Part shown: positions 1-6,570 of the stretch, piece after piece
Numbering within the stretch: position 1 is the first letter of the stretch
Layout: every line of letters starts with the position of its first letter
Origin: CAZGSG01 sp964528095
Lineage (GTDB): Bacteria > Bacteroidota > Bacteroidia > Chitinophagales > Chitinophagaceae
Length of the DNA: 6,854 nucleotides
Direction: 5' to 3'
Assembly (NCBI GenBank): GCA_964528095.1
Contig: CAZGSG010000320.1
Span: 1-6,854, forward strand
Position numbers and translations under genes: made by a program
Notes under the pieces: model-generated
The model's input: the letters and a program-made list of their open reading frames with translations, nothing else
Databases searched by the model: none
What the model was told of the DNA's origin: nothing

Positions 1-754
1 TACGGCCTACTGCTAATTTCACGTGATGCGTGGTCACCCATACATTATTGGTCGGGTCAATGCCTGTCCAGCCCAGGTTGGGGATCCATGCTTCAACCCA
101 CGCGTGGGTAGCTCCTTCACCACGCATACCATTTTTATTCGGGCAGATATAGCCGCTTACATAGCGGCAGGGGATTTTTATTGATCTCAATAGTTCCAGC
201 ATCACATGTGCAAAATCCTGGCATACACCAGACCCCAGTTCCAGTATTTGCGCTACCGTGGTGTGAATGGTAGTGATGCCTTTGATATAATTGAATTTTT
301 CAAAAATATAACCAGCGCATTTACTTACGATCATCGCCACCGTCATGTCAGGGGTATAAAACTGATCGGCGATCCTGCTGATCTTCTCCCGTATCTCCAG
401 TTCTGATAATTGCGAGAGCTCCAGCAGGGTAAGATTGCCCCTGATATCTTTTTCAAGATCCGGCAACAGGGCTAATGAATTAAGCAAGGGCTCTGTCTGC
501 CCTAATGTTCTTACAATGAGTTTACTTTCTATGACCAGTTCCGTATGGGCTACCATCAGGTTAAACATACCGGTTTTATTACCCCAGTAATCTTTTATGA
601 AAAGGATCTCGGGGTCTTCGGTAATGACAACCTGCTGCGAAAGTATTTCCTGTGTGTGGTCAGAGAACGGGTATAATTTTATTTCATTCACACTTTCTTT
701 TACCGGCCGGTCGTATTGGTATCTGGTAATATGATGTATGTTGAATACAGGCAT
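1..754 (-). CDS. Transglutaminase-like cysteine peptidase (C-terminus beyond window)
   Basis: This is a papain-fold transglutaminase-like protein of the kind with a bacterial transglutaminase N-terminal domain followed by the catalytic core (Pfam Bact_transglu_N and Transglut_core). The frame is open from the ATG at 754 to the left edge, giving 251 complete codons. The N-terminal beta domain starts MPVFNIHHITRYQYDRPV. The core shows all three catalytic elements with normal spacing: Cys178 in GSGVCQDFAH, His217 in GATHAWVEAW and Asp233 in GIDPTNN. The sequence leaves the window at HHVKLAVGR, so by the usual length of about 270-290 residues only some 20-40 residues are missing. I see no signal peptide, so it is probably cytoplasmic. 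The start lies 9 bases after the alpha-E stop, which indicates co-transcription. Such proteins are thought to act as peptidases or amide-bond transferases. The substrate here is unknown. Confidence 0.93.
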   Translation of the reverse strand, partial: MPVFNIHHITRYQYDRPVKESVNEIKLYPFSDHTQEILSQQVVITEDPEILFIKDYWGNKTGMFNLMVAHTELVIESKLIVRTLGQTEPLLNSLALLPDLEKDIRGNLTLLELSQLSELEIREKISRIADQFYTPDMTVAMIVSKCAGYIFEKFNYIKGITTIHTTVAQILELGSGVCQDFAHVMLELLRSIKIPCRYVSGYICPNKNGMRGEGATHAWVEAWIPNLGWTGIDPTNNVWVTTHHVKLAVGR

Positions 755-763
755 TGATAATAA

Positions 764-1705
764 TTATGCGTATGAAAAATAGATTCGTGAGAGTTGGTTA
801 GAAAATTCCTCCAGCTCTTCCCGTGCGGATTGCAGAAACTGGGGAAAGCTGATTTCCGCGATCATATTCATATCAGCATATTCTATCCGGCTCCAGAGGC
901 GGCCAAATGTTCGTACAAGCTGATCGCTTCCTTCCATTTTAGTATCTACGATCACATCGTCCAGGTATTTTTTAATACGGTTGAGCGAGTACACAAGAGA
1001 ACGTGGAAAGTCTTTATTAAAAATGATATGATCGATCACATTGAGATTGTGCTGGCCGTGCGGGTATGACTTAAGGTACAATTCATAGCCGGATAAGGAA
1101 AGCAAAAGGTTTCTCCAGAAAAGAATATCCTGCGGATTATTTACCTGGTGATCTATTTTTTTGAAATGCGAATAAGCTGTATCGATAGTCAGTAGCGAGC
1201 GTTCGACAAATTTCCCGAGGTTCATAAAATTCCAACCCTGGCCCCGCGGCATGGTGCTGTCTGTAACACCATAATATAGCGTACTGTCCTGGTCCAGCAA
1301 TTCGATGGTTTCAAGGGACCTGGTTCCGGTTATTTTTTTCTCAAGCTCCGGGTGGTTGACGATATGGTATAATTGGTTTACCTGTTCCCATACCTCCTTG
1401 GTGATATTATCCTGTACACCCCTCGCGTTTTCCCTGGCTTTGGAGATCAGTGCTTTGGCGGAATTATGGTTTTTTACATCCGCTATCAGGAATCTTAATG
1501 CCGCAGGCTGGGATCTTCCGTTTGCTATTATAGCATCATCCGATGAGTGTGCAAAAAGGGCGATAAGGTCCTGCCAGGAGTAATCAGTACTATTGACGAC
1601 ATCAAAGGAAAGAATATAATTAGTGCGTATGGCACGAGCCAGGCAATCATTTCTTTCCATATAGCGGCTCAGCCAAAAAAGTGAATCTGCAATACGACTT
1701 AGCAT
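764..1705 (-). CDS. Alpha-E domain-containing protein (DUF403)
   Basis: This 313-residue protein is an alpha-helical alpha-E domain protein (Pfam PF04168), close to the family's normal length. Its N-terminal signature is at residues 1-24, with SLFWLSRYMERND at 8-20. A second, related segment, GWNFMNLGKFVERS at about 157-170, has the same aromatic-x3-(R/K)-x2-ER pattern and marks the internal repeat of the fold. The family-typical ARENARGVQDNI lies at about 90-101. No catalytic residues are established for the family. It is found almost only beside circularly permuted ATP-grasp and transglutaminase genes, so it is inferred to be a partner in the same pathway. It starts 57 bases after the ATP-grasp stop and ends 9 bases before the transglutaminase ATG. 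The ATG at 1705 is the first possible start of the conserved N-terminus. No Shine-Dalgarno sequence is visible, as is usual in Bacteroidota. Confidence 0.95.
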   Translation of the reverse strand: MLSRIADSLFWLSRYMERNDCLARAIRTNYILSFDVVNSTDYSWQDLIALFAHSSDDAIIANGRSQPAALRFLIADVKNHNSAKALISKARENARGVQDNITKEVWEQVNQLYHIVNHPELEKKITGTRSLETIELLDQDSTLYYGVTDSTMPRGQGWNFMNLGKFVERSLLTIDTAYSHFKKIDHQVNNPQDILFWRNLLLSLSGYELYLKSYPHGQHNLNVIDHIIFNKDFPRSLVYSLNRIKKYLDDVIVDTKMEGSDQLVRTFGRLWSRIEYADMNMIAEISFPQFLQSAREELEEFSNQLSRIYFSYA

Positions 1706-1744
1706 GAAGCAATATTATTTAGTAGTAGTATAAATCGAATAGAG

Positions 1745-1764
1745 TGATAAATGGTCATTTATCA
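1745..1764. repeat. 20-bp inverted repeat overlapping the ATP-grasp stop
   Basis: TGATAAATG and CATTTATCA form perfect 9-base arms around a 2-base centre, and on the minus strand the first TGA is the ATP-grasp stop codon. As RNA it would form an 8-bp AU-rich stem with a 4-base loop. No U-tract follows, so it is not an intrinsic terminator. It may be a processing or stability hairpin between the first two genes, a protein-binding palindrome, or chance. Confidence 0.6.
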
Positions 1765-3156
1765 AAGGTCAACAACCCATGTGTCCTTACTGCCTCCGCC
1801 TTGTGATGAGTTGACCACCAATGAACCTTCTCTTAAGGCAACTCTTGTAAGACCGCCGGGCACTATGCGGATACCTCCTGGTCCGCACAAGGCATACCNN
1901 NNNNNNNNGGTTGCAGTTTGCCATCGATAAAACAGGGAACAGTCGATAATTTAATGATCGGCTGTGCTATGAACTCTCTGGGCATTTCCAGGATAGCCGC
2001 TTTAATATCATCTATTTCTTTTTCACTGGCTTTGTCGCCCATCACCATTCCATAGCCGCCCGACTGGTTTGTACGTTTGATCACCATTTTTTCCATATTG
2101 GCAAATACATGCTCTCGGGCTTCTTCATCTTCGAGACTATACGTTGGCACATTGGGAAGGATGATCTCTTCATTCAGGTAATATTTGATCATGGCAGGCA
2201 CATACGCATACACCGCTTTATCATCCGCTACGCCGTTGCCTACCGCGTTCACAATAGCTACATTTCNNNNNNNNNNATACAAGTGGGTCAAGGTATTCAT
2301 CATCCATCCTGCGATAGATCACATGTACCTGTTGCAGACCCGCCGTGGTTTTCATATACACCTTATGATTGTCTACCACCAGGTCTCTTCCCTCTACCAG
2401 TTGAATGCCCATCTGCCTGGCAAGGAAAGTATGTTCAAAATATGCAGAGTTATACACACCGGGCGTCAGTAATACCACTGTGGGTGCAGAGATCTGCTGC
2501 GGCGCCAGGCTGGTAAGAATATTATTAAGTAAAAGCGGATAGTTATTGATCATTCTCACTTTGCTGTCTGATAACATGCCAGGAAATATCCGTTTGGTCA
2601 CTTCCCGGTTTTCCAGCATATACGAAACTCCGGAAGGTGTGCGGAGATTGTCTTCCAGGATGTAGAACGTTCCGTCCTGCCCACGGATCAGGTCGATACC
2701 AGAGATATGAACATAGAGATCATGCGGTACTTTAACGCCGAATACTTCACGGGTAAAATGCGGACATGAAAAGATCAGTTCACCGGGAATGATCTTGTCT
2801 TTTATTATCTGTTGCGCTGAATAAATGTCCTTTAAAAATAAATTTAACGCGCGTAAGCGCTGGGTAATGCCGCGTTGAATATGTTCCCACTCGGCTCCTG
2901 TGAGAATACGGGGAATGATATCGAAAGGAAAGATGCGTTCAATACCTGCATTATCACTGTATACGGTAAAAGTGATGCCCTGGTTCATGAACAACTCACC
3001 GGCTAGTTTATCTTTTTGTAAAAGAAGGTCGATCGGAAGCTGGCTGATATCATTAAATACCTGCGCATATTGGGAACGGATATTTTTATCGTGGCACATT
3101 TCATCCCAGATACCAGGAGATACATTGTAGTCATCAAACAATTGTTGACCCGTCAT
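1762..3156 (-). CDS. Circularly permuted ATP-grasp amidoligase, interrupted by two N gaps
   Basis: This is a circularly permuted ATP-grasp protein (CP_ATPgrasp, formerly DUF404/DUF407), predicted to join a carboxylate to an amine using ATP. Residues 1-293 read cleanly from the ATG at 3156 and include the family signature EDNLRTPSGVSYMLENR at 168-184 and RRMDDEYLDPLV at 282-293. After the first N run the protein resumes with NVAIVNAVGNGVADDKAVYAY, IKRTNQSGGYGMVMGD and LSTVPCFIDGKLQP. After the second it resumes with YALCGPGG, PGGLTRVALREGSLVVNSS and QGGGSKDTWVVDL, then TGA at 1762-1764. The pieces lie in different apparent frames only because each gap is written as 10 Ns. Homologues predict about 54 and 20 missing bases, which restores one frame of about 482 residues, normal for the family. 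It is the first gene of the operon. There is no signal peptide, so it is probably cytoplasmic. Confidence 0.93.
1899..1908. other. Assembly gap (10 N) inside the ATP-grasp gene
   Basis: Ten unresolved bases between GKLQP and YALCGP of the ATP-grasp protein. Homologues have RHVDLRP-like residues here, implying about 20 real bases. The 10-base excess is exactly what is needed to bring the 3' part into frame. Confidence 0.97.
2267..2276. other. Assembly gap (10 N) inside the ATP-grasp gene
   Basis: Ten unresolved bases between DPLV and NVAIV of the ATP-grasp protein. Homologues carry about 18 residues between the Phe after DPL(V) and the Asn of NVA. That implies about 54 real bases, which restores the reading frame. 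Confidence 0.97.
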
Positions 3157-3180
3157 AAGAAGTTGTTAGTTAGCTATAAA

Positions 3181-3218
3181 AATAAAAAAGTTGCCTCACT
3201 GTTTTTGTGAAGGGCAAC
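3181..3218 (-). terminator. Intrinsic terminator after the hydrolase gene
   Basis: Read on the minus strand, GTTGCC (3218-3213), a 2-base bulge and TCAC (3210-3207) pair with GTGA (3199-3196) and GGCAAC (3195-3190) across a 7-base loop. TTTTTTATT follows at once (3189-3181). This gives ten base pairs plus a U-tract about 72 bases after the hydrolase stop. The plus strand has no U-tract on the other side, so it acts in the minus direction. It also lies only 25 bases before the ATP-grasp ATG. Confidence 0.8.
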
Positions 3219-3226
3219 CGTTAAAT

Positions 3227-3255
3227 CGAATATAACAAATCCGCAGGATATTCAA
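3227..3255 (-). promoter_or_regulatory. Candidate Bacteroidota-type promoter for the ATP-grasp operon
   Basis: On the minus strand a TTG (3253-3255) is followed after 18 bases by TATATTCG (3227-3234), one mismatch from the Bacteroidota -7 consensus TAnnTTTG. Transcription would start near 3220, so the terminator-like hairpin at 3190-3218 would lie in the 5' leader. This is a pattern match only. A promoter between the hairpin and the ATG is unlikely, because only about 24 bases remain there. Confidence 0.3.
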
Positions 3256-3290
3256 TCAATATTGATGATCGAATACAGAAATAAATAGAT

Positions 3291-4148
3291 TTAGTCGACG
3301 TTCGTTTCCACGAAAGTCTGGATCGCATTGAATGAGTGTACCAGGTTGGTGCCAAACCAACCGTGTCCTTCCGTTGGGTAAAAAACATATTGGGTCGTCA
3401 CTCCTTTTGCCTGCAAAAGGGTAGCAAGGGTTTGTGATTGAGCCGGATCAACTAAAACGTCTGTACCGCCCTGCAGGATAATGGTAGGCGGGCTTTGTGG
3501 AGTAATAAAATTGACCGGGCTCGATTGCTGGTATAAAGCCGTTTTTGTGGTGGGCGTACCGCCAAGCAAGGTTTCCAATAATGGAACAACCAGCGGGTTT
3601 CGCGGATGATCGTACATGTCTATCATATCGGTGGGGCCAAAAAAATCAACCACCGCTTTTATTTTTGCCGGTCCCGGGTATTTATAGGCATGCAATAGCG
3701 ATAAATGCGCTCCTGCACTGATGCCCAATAACACGATCTTATCGCTGATCTTATAATCATCCTTCTTTGACACAATAAATTCAAGCGCCGTCTTTACATC
3801 ATTTTCCTGTGTCGGGAATAGATTATTGCCGGCGGAATATAACCGGTAATTGATATTAAAAACCGCGTAACCGGGAAATCTTTTTTGTAAGGTATCCACG
3901 TAAAGACTGTACTCTGATTTATCTCCTTCGTTCCAGGCTCCGCCGTGTATGATGACAATTGATTTAGTGGAATCGGTCTTTCGGCCAGCGGGCAGGTAAA
4001 TATCCATTTTCTGACGATTATCGCTGCCATAGGAAATATCCAGTTCTTTTTTAGCCGCAACGGTTGGAGGGGGATTAGTGCTGATATCGGTTTCTTTCTG
4101 GCAGGAAAACAAAACAACTGCAAGGATCAATGAAATTCCAATTCTCAT
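3291..4148 (-). CDS. Lipid-anchored alpha/beta-hydrolase (esterase/lipase-like)
   Basis: This 285-residue alpha/beta-hydrolase is related to the BD-FAE/carboxylesterase group. The N-terminus MRIGISLILAVVLFSC is a lipoprotein signal with lipobox LFSC, and Cys16 is the lipidated residue. The following QKETD resembles the lipoprotein export signal described in Capnocytophaga (QKDDE-like), suggesting outer-membrane surface display. The catalytic parts are complete: oxyanion motif HGGAW at 68-72, nucleophile Ser144 in GISAG (142-146), probable acid Asp230 in GGTDVLVD, and His262 in EGHGW. A proline-rich linker (about 26-29) separates the anchor from the enzyme. The substrate cannot be read from sequence; acetyl or feruloyl ester removal from polysaccharide and peptide hydrolysis are both possible. 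The gene stands alone, with a terminator behind it and a divergent protease gene in front. Confidence 0.92.
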   Translation of the reverse strand: MRIGISLILAVVLFSCQKETDISTNPPPTVAAKKELDISYGSDNRQKMDIYLPAGRKTDSTKSIVIIHGGAWNEGDKSEYSLYVDTLQKRFPGYAVFNINYRLYSAGNNLFPTQENDVKTALEFIVSKKDDYKISDKIVLLGISAGAHLSLLHAYKYPGPAKIKAVVDFFGPTDMIDMYDHPRNPLVVPLLETLLGGTPTTKTALYQQSSPVNFITPQSPPTIILQGGTDVLVDPAQSQTLATLLQAKGVTTQYVFYPTEGHGWFGTNLVHSFNAIQTFVETNVD

Positions 4149-4163
4149 TAATATGGTTTGTCG

Positions 4164-4171
4164 CTAAATTA
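4164..4171 (-). promoter_or_regulatory. Possible -7 element of the hydrolase promoter
   Basis: TAATTTAG on the minus strand differs at one position from TAnnTTTG and lies 15 bases before the hydrolase ATG, which would give a very short leader. No TTG occurs at the usual 17-20 base distance upstream; the nearest is 25 bases away. This is a weak candidate. Confidence 0.25.
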
Positions 4172-4230
4172 CAAAAATGCTGCCTTAATTAATATGCAAG
4201 AAGCGGGGCTACCAGGCATTTTAACAGCTC

Positions 4231-4262
4231 ATTTTGTCTCAATACTATTTTTTAGACGAAAT
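4231..4262. repeat. Imperfect dyad in the divergent promoter region
   Basis: ATTTTGTCT (4231-4239) and AGACGAAAT (4254-4262) are inverted copies matching at 8 of 9 positions, separated by 14 bases. The dyad lies between the two divergent genes, upstream of the protease promoter, where a regulator could bind. The function is inferred from position only. Confidence 0.35.
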
Positions 4263-4280
4263 GACCTGCCTGCAACCCCG

Positions 4281-4306
4281 TTTGCAGTAAGTTTTTTTGT
4301 ACTTTG
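4281..4306 (+). promoter_or_regulatory. Candidate promoter of the serine protease gene
   Basis: TTTG (4281-4284) and TACTTTG (4300-4306) resemble the Bacteroidota -33 and -7 elements. The spacing is short at 15 bases, and the -7 box has one base fewer than the consensus. The TTTG lies in a small stem, CTGCAA/TTGCAG (4270-4287). Transcription from here would start near 4312, which supports ATG 4324 as the true start of the protease. Confidence 0.4.
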
Positions 4307-4323
4307 ATGACTTGTTTAATAGA

Positions 4324-5724
4324 ATGGAAATAATAAAGAAAAATAGAAGCAGGGTATTCATTGGTTTTGTGTTCATCTTACTTTGTAGTGGCAGGATCAT
4401 GGGGCAGGCCATATCTGCAGAACAGAATTATGCGGCTAACTCCCCGGGGATCGTTATGGTGCAAACCGCATTTTCCGCCACGGTATCTGTGAACCAGGTG
4501 GAGATGAATGTAAAAAAATTCAGGCAACTGGTCGACTCGGTAAAAAGACTGGATACCAGTGGCACCATGCTTTCGGCTGAAGAGAAACTGGACCTTGTAG
4601 TAAAAGCATTGTACAATAATCCCTTTCATTATTTCTCCGGTACCAACCAATATTTCAGGCAAAAGCACCGGATCGTTTCTTCTGGAACAGGATTTTTTGT
4701 AACAGGCGATGGATATATCATCACCAATTGCCATGTCATTGACAGGGACAGCGCGTTTATCCGCCGCAAATTTATCCTATCAACATTCCAGGAAGTAACG
4801 GAAGCGAATATCCGGTCACTGCAGACCTCCTGGGCTATGACGTTGACAGATGAACAGCGTAACCTGCTTTATAATGCCTATAGTTTTATTTATTCGCAGG
4901 TGTCTTCTATGATACTTTTTGATCTCAAAAAAGAGATTTCTGTTTTGTACAGGGTAGATAGCGACAATAATCAATCCCTGAAGATAAAAAAACCAGCCCG
5001 GGTGATACTTAAAGGAAAACCAATGCCGGGCAAGGATGTGGCCGTTCTAAAAATAGACAGTGTGAGGGAAATGCCGGTATTGCCTGTCAGCACGGAACAG
5101 ATAGCCCGTATTGGTGAACAGGTGCTGGTATATGGATATCCCGAACCTGTCACAAGCAATACATACCTGGCCAAAGAAACAAGCATAGAGCCTACATTGA
5201 CGGCGGGCATCGTCAGCGCGATTAAAAAATCAATTGGGGGCTGGCCGGTTTTTCAAATGGATGCCGTAATTACACATGGCAGTAGCGGAAGTCCTGTATG
5301 TAACAATGAAGGAAAAGTAATAGGGCTCGCTACATTCGGTAGCCTTGAGCAAAACACCGGTGGACTGGCCATGGGATTTAATTTTGCCATACCTGCATTT
5401 ATTGTAAATGAATTTCTCGATTCTGTAAAAGTCTACGCGCAAATGAGCAGGGCTGCGGAAAAATATAATGAGGCGCTTGGCTTTTTTTATACCGGGTATT
5501 ACCGCAAAGCAAGGGTGGCATTTGAAGAAGTAAGAAAACTGAATAAAGATTATCCACAATTGTCTTATTACATAAAGCAGAGCAATAACTACCTGGCGGC
5601 AGGTAAGGACAAAGAAACCTTTTTACAAAATGCTACTTTCAGGGCTATCGCATTCATAATAGTAATAGGAGGATTGATACTGATATTATACAGAACGTGG
5701 AAACGAAAAAAAATACCATTATAG
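4324..5724 (+). CDS. Membrane-anchored trypsin/HtrA-like serine protease with TPR-like tail
   Basis: This 466-residue protein is an S1C-type (trypsin-2) serine protease. I start it at ATG 4324, because MEIIKKNRSR then leads into a hydrophobic signal segment (about 11-25). A TTG start at 4297 would overlap the promoter and add nine residues to the n-region. The triad is His137 in TNCHV, Asp238 in GKDVAVLKID and Ser321 in HGSSGSP, followed by the typical NNEGKVIGLATFG. His and Asp are 101 residues apart, against about 30 in DegP, owing to a helical insertion. A further 70-odd residues separate SPGIVMVQT from the SSGTGFFVTGDGY strand. There is no PDZ domain. A TPR-like helical stretch (about 377-427) precedes a membrane helix (about 439-457) and an RKK tail. 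The catalytic domain should therefore be periplasmic, anchored in the inner membrane. The substrate is unknown; envelope protein quality control or a signalling cleavage is plausible. Confidence 0.9.
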   Translation: MEIIKKNRSRVFIGFVFILLCSGRIMGQAISAEQNYAANSPGIVMVQTAFSATVSVNQVEMNVKKFRQLVDSVKRLDTSGTMLSAEEKLDLVVKALYNNPFHYFSGTNQYFRQKHRIVSSGTGFFVTGDGYIITNCHVIDRDSAFIRRKFILSTFQEVTEANIRSLQTSWAMTLTDEQRNLLYNAYSFIYSQVSSMILFDLKKEISVLYRVDSDNNQSLKIKKPARVILKGKPMPGKDVAVLKIDSVREMPVLPVSTEQIARIGEQVLVYGYPEPVTSNTYLAKETSIEPTLTAGIVSAIKKSIGGWPVFQMDAVITHGSSGSPVCNNEGKVIGLATFGSLEQNTGGLAMGFNFAIPAFIVNEFLDSVKVYAQMSRAAEKYNEALGFFYTGYYRKARVAFEEVRKLNKDYPQLSYYIKQSNNYLAAGKDKETFLQNATFRAIAFIIVIGGLILILYRTWKRKKIPL

Positions 5725-5729
5725 ATGCC

Positions 5730-5748
5730 GGTGGACTGTCCATCTTTT
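5730..5748 (+). terminator. Weak hairpin after the protease gene
   Basis: GGTGGA (5730-5735) and TCCATC (5739-5744) can form six pairs, one a G-U wobble, over a 3-base loop, followed by TTTT. It lies just after the protease TAG. It is short and may be leaky, so read-through into the lipoprotein gene 77 bases downstream is likely. Confidence 0.35.
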
Positions 5749-5801
5749 AACAAATTTTAATAAAGAAATCAGAAACACTGGCTTATTTTTAAACAACTAA
5801 C

Positions 5802-6491
5802 ATGCTTACAATGGTTGTAAAACTATTTTCAAGACCAATTGGCCCCGGGGCCAGACACCAATCTCGCTGTGCGATCAACCTGAAAAGGCTCTCTTTTGTA
5901 TCCCTTTTTTTACTGGCTTTCCTTGGATTTTCCTGTGGCGGCGTAAAACCTGTATTGAACAAAACTTATCCGGACCGGTATTCGCTGGAGCTCCCCGATA
6001 AATGGAGGAAAAAAGGGAAATTATTAAATGCCATCACAGATATACTTCCGGTAGCGGTAAAAGAATTGGAGGGTAAGGATTTTTGTTTTGACTGTAATGC
6101 GGCCTATACTGTACAATTTAGATTGACAGATGCCGAAATGGTGTCTAACGGAGGATATGTAGGCGTGTATCGTTTCAGATCAGCATTTTCAGTATACGAT
6201 GATAAAAAGAAACCCATTGCGCGTTTTACTGTAGTCGATCCGGAGAAAGATGATGTATTATTTTATAATGGATCAACAGGGGTAGTAAATCATGGCACTT
6301 CTACTACACAGCTTAATTACGAAACTAATTCAAGGTCCGTTTCTTCTTACCAGCCTAACTTCGATTATTCAGATTCAAAGCTAAATGCAGTCAATACCAA
6401 AAAAAGTCAGCAGGTAAATCTTACTAACCTCCTGAAATATACCGAGAAGAAGATCTACGAGATCAGGGATATGGTTCAAGCTAAAAAATAA
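5802..6491 (+). CDS. Lipoprotein of unrecognised family
   Basis: This 229-residue protein is one I do not recognise. Residues 27-45 (NLKRL, then a hydrophobic run ending in LGFSC) form a lipoprotein signal with Cys45 as the lipid site. The 26 residues before it are unusually long for an n-region. The in-frame ATG at 5811 shortens it by only three residues, and no later ATG fits. Cys45 is followed by GGVKP rather than an acidic export signal, so a periplasm-facing anchor is more likely. The mature part has a Lys-rich segment (68-73), a CFDC pair of cysteines (95 and 98), beta-rich stretches at about 101-110 and 119-145, a Ser/Thr/Asn-rich segment (about 157-205) and a charged C-terminal helix. 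It is 77 bases behind the protease on the same strand and may be co-transcribed with it. No function is assigned. Confidence 0.8.
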   Translation: MLTMVVKLFSRPIGPGARHQSRCAINLKRLSFVSLFLLAFLGFSCGGVKPVLNKTYPDRYSLELPDKWRKKGKLLNAITDILPVAVKELEGKDFCFDCNAAYTVQFRLTDAEMVSNGGYVGVYRFRSAFSVYDDKKKPIARFTVVDPEKDDVLFYNGSTGVVNHGTSTTQLNYETNSRSVSSYQPNFDYSDSKLNAVNTKKSQQVNLTNLLKYTEKKIYEIRDMVQAKK

Positions 6492-6570
6492 AATTCAAAA
6501 ACGGTATCACTAAAAACGGGTGTATTTTTAATTTTAAATTTTGCCCGGTACACCTACCAGTAGCAAACCC

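Noticed and set aside
206..406. Plus-strand 66-residue ORF
   Set aside because: Antisense shadow of the transglutaminase catalytic region, which has clear family motifs on the minus strand.
1699..1758. 19-residue minus-strand ORF between the ATP-grasp and alpha-E genes
   Set aside because: It begins inside the palindrome and overlaps the alpha-E start. There is no ribosome-binding signal and no recognisable peptide.
1863..2303. Separate gene spanning both N runs on the minus strand
   Set aside because: Its middle is ATP-grasp sequence, but its start and end come from reading wrong frames across the artificial 10-N spacers.
4270..4299. Stem CTGCAA/TTGCAG followed by a T-run, as a plus-strand terminator
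   Set aside because: No plus-strand gene lies upstream to terminate, the stem is only six pairs, and it overlaps the protease promoter candidate.
4297..4323. TTG start of the protease at 4297, nine codons before the ATG
   Set aside because: It lies within the likely -7 promoter element, needs a rare start codon, and adds an acidic, non-basic segment ahead of the signal peptide. ATG 4324 gives a normal n-region.
4307..4333. Eight-codon upstream ORF overlapping the protease start
   Set aside because: Too short to support. It would sit at or ahead of the probable transcription start.
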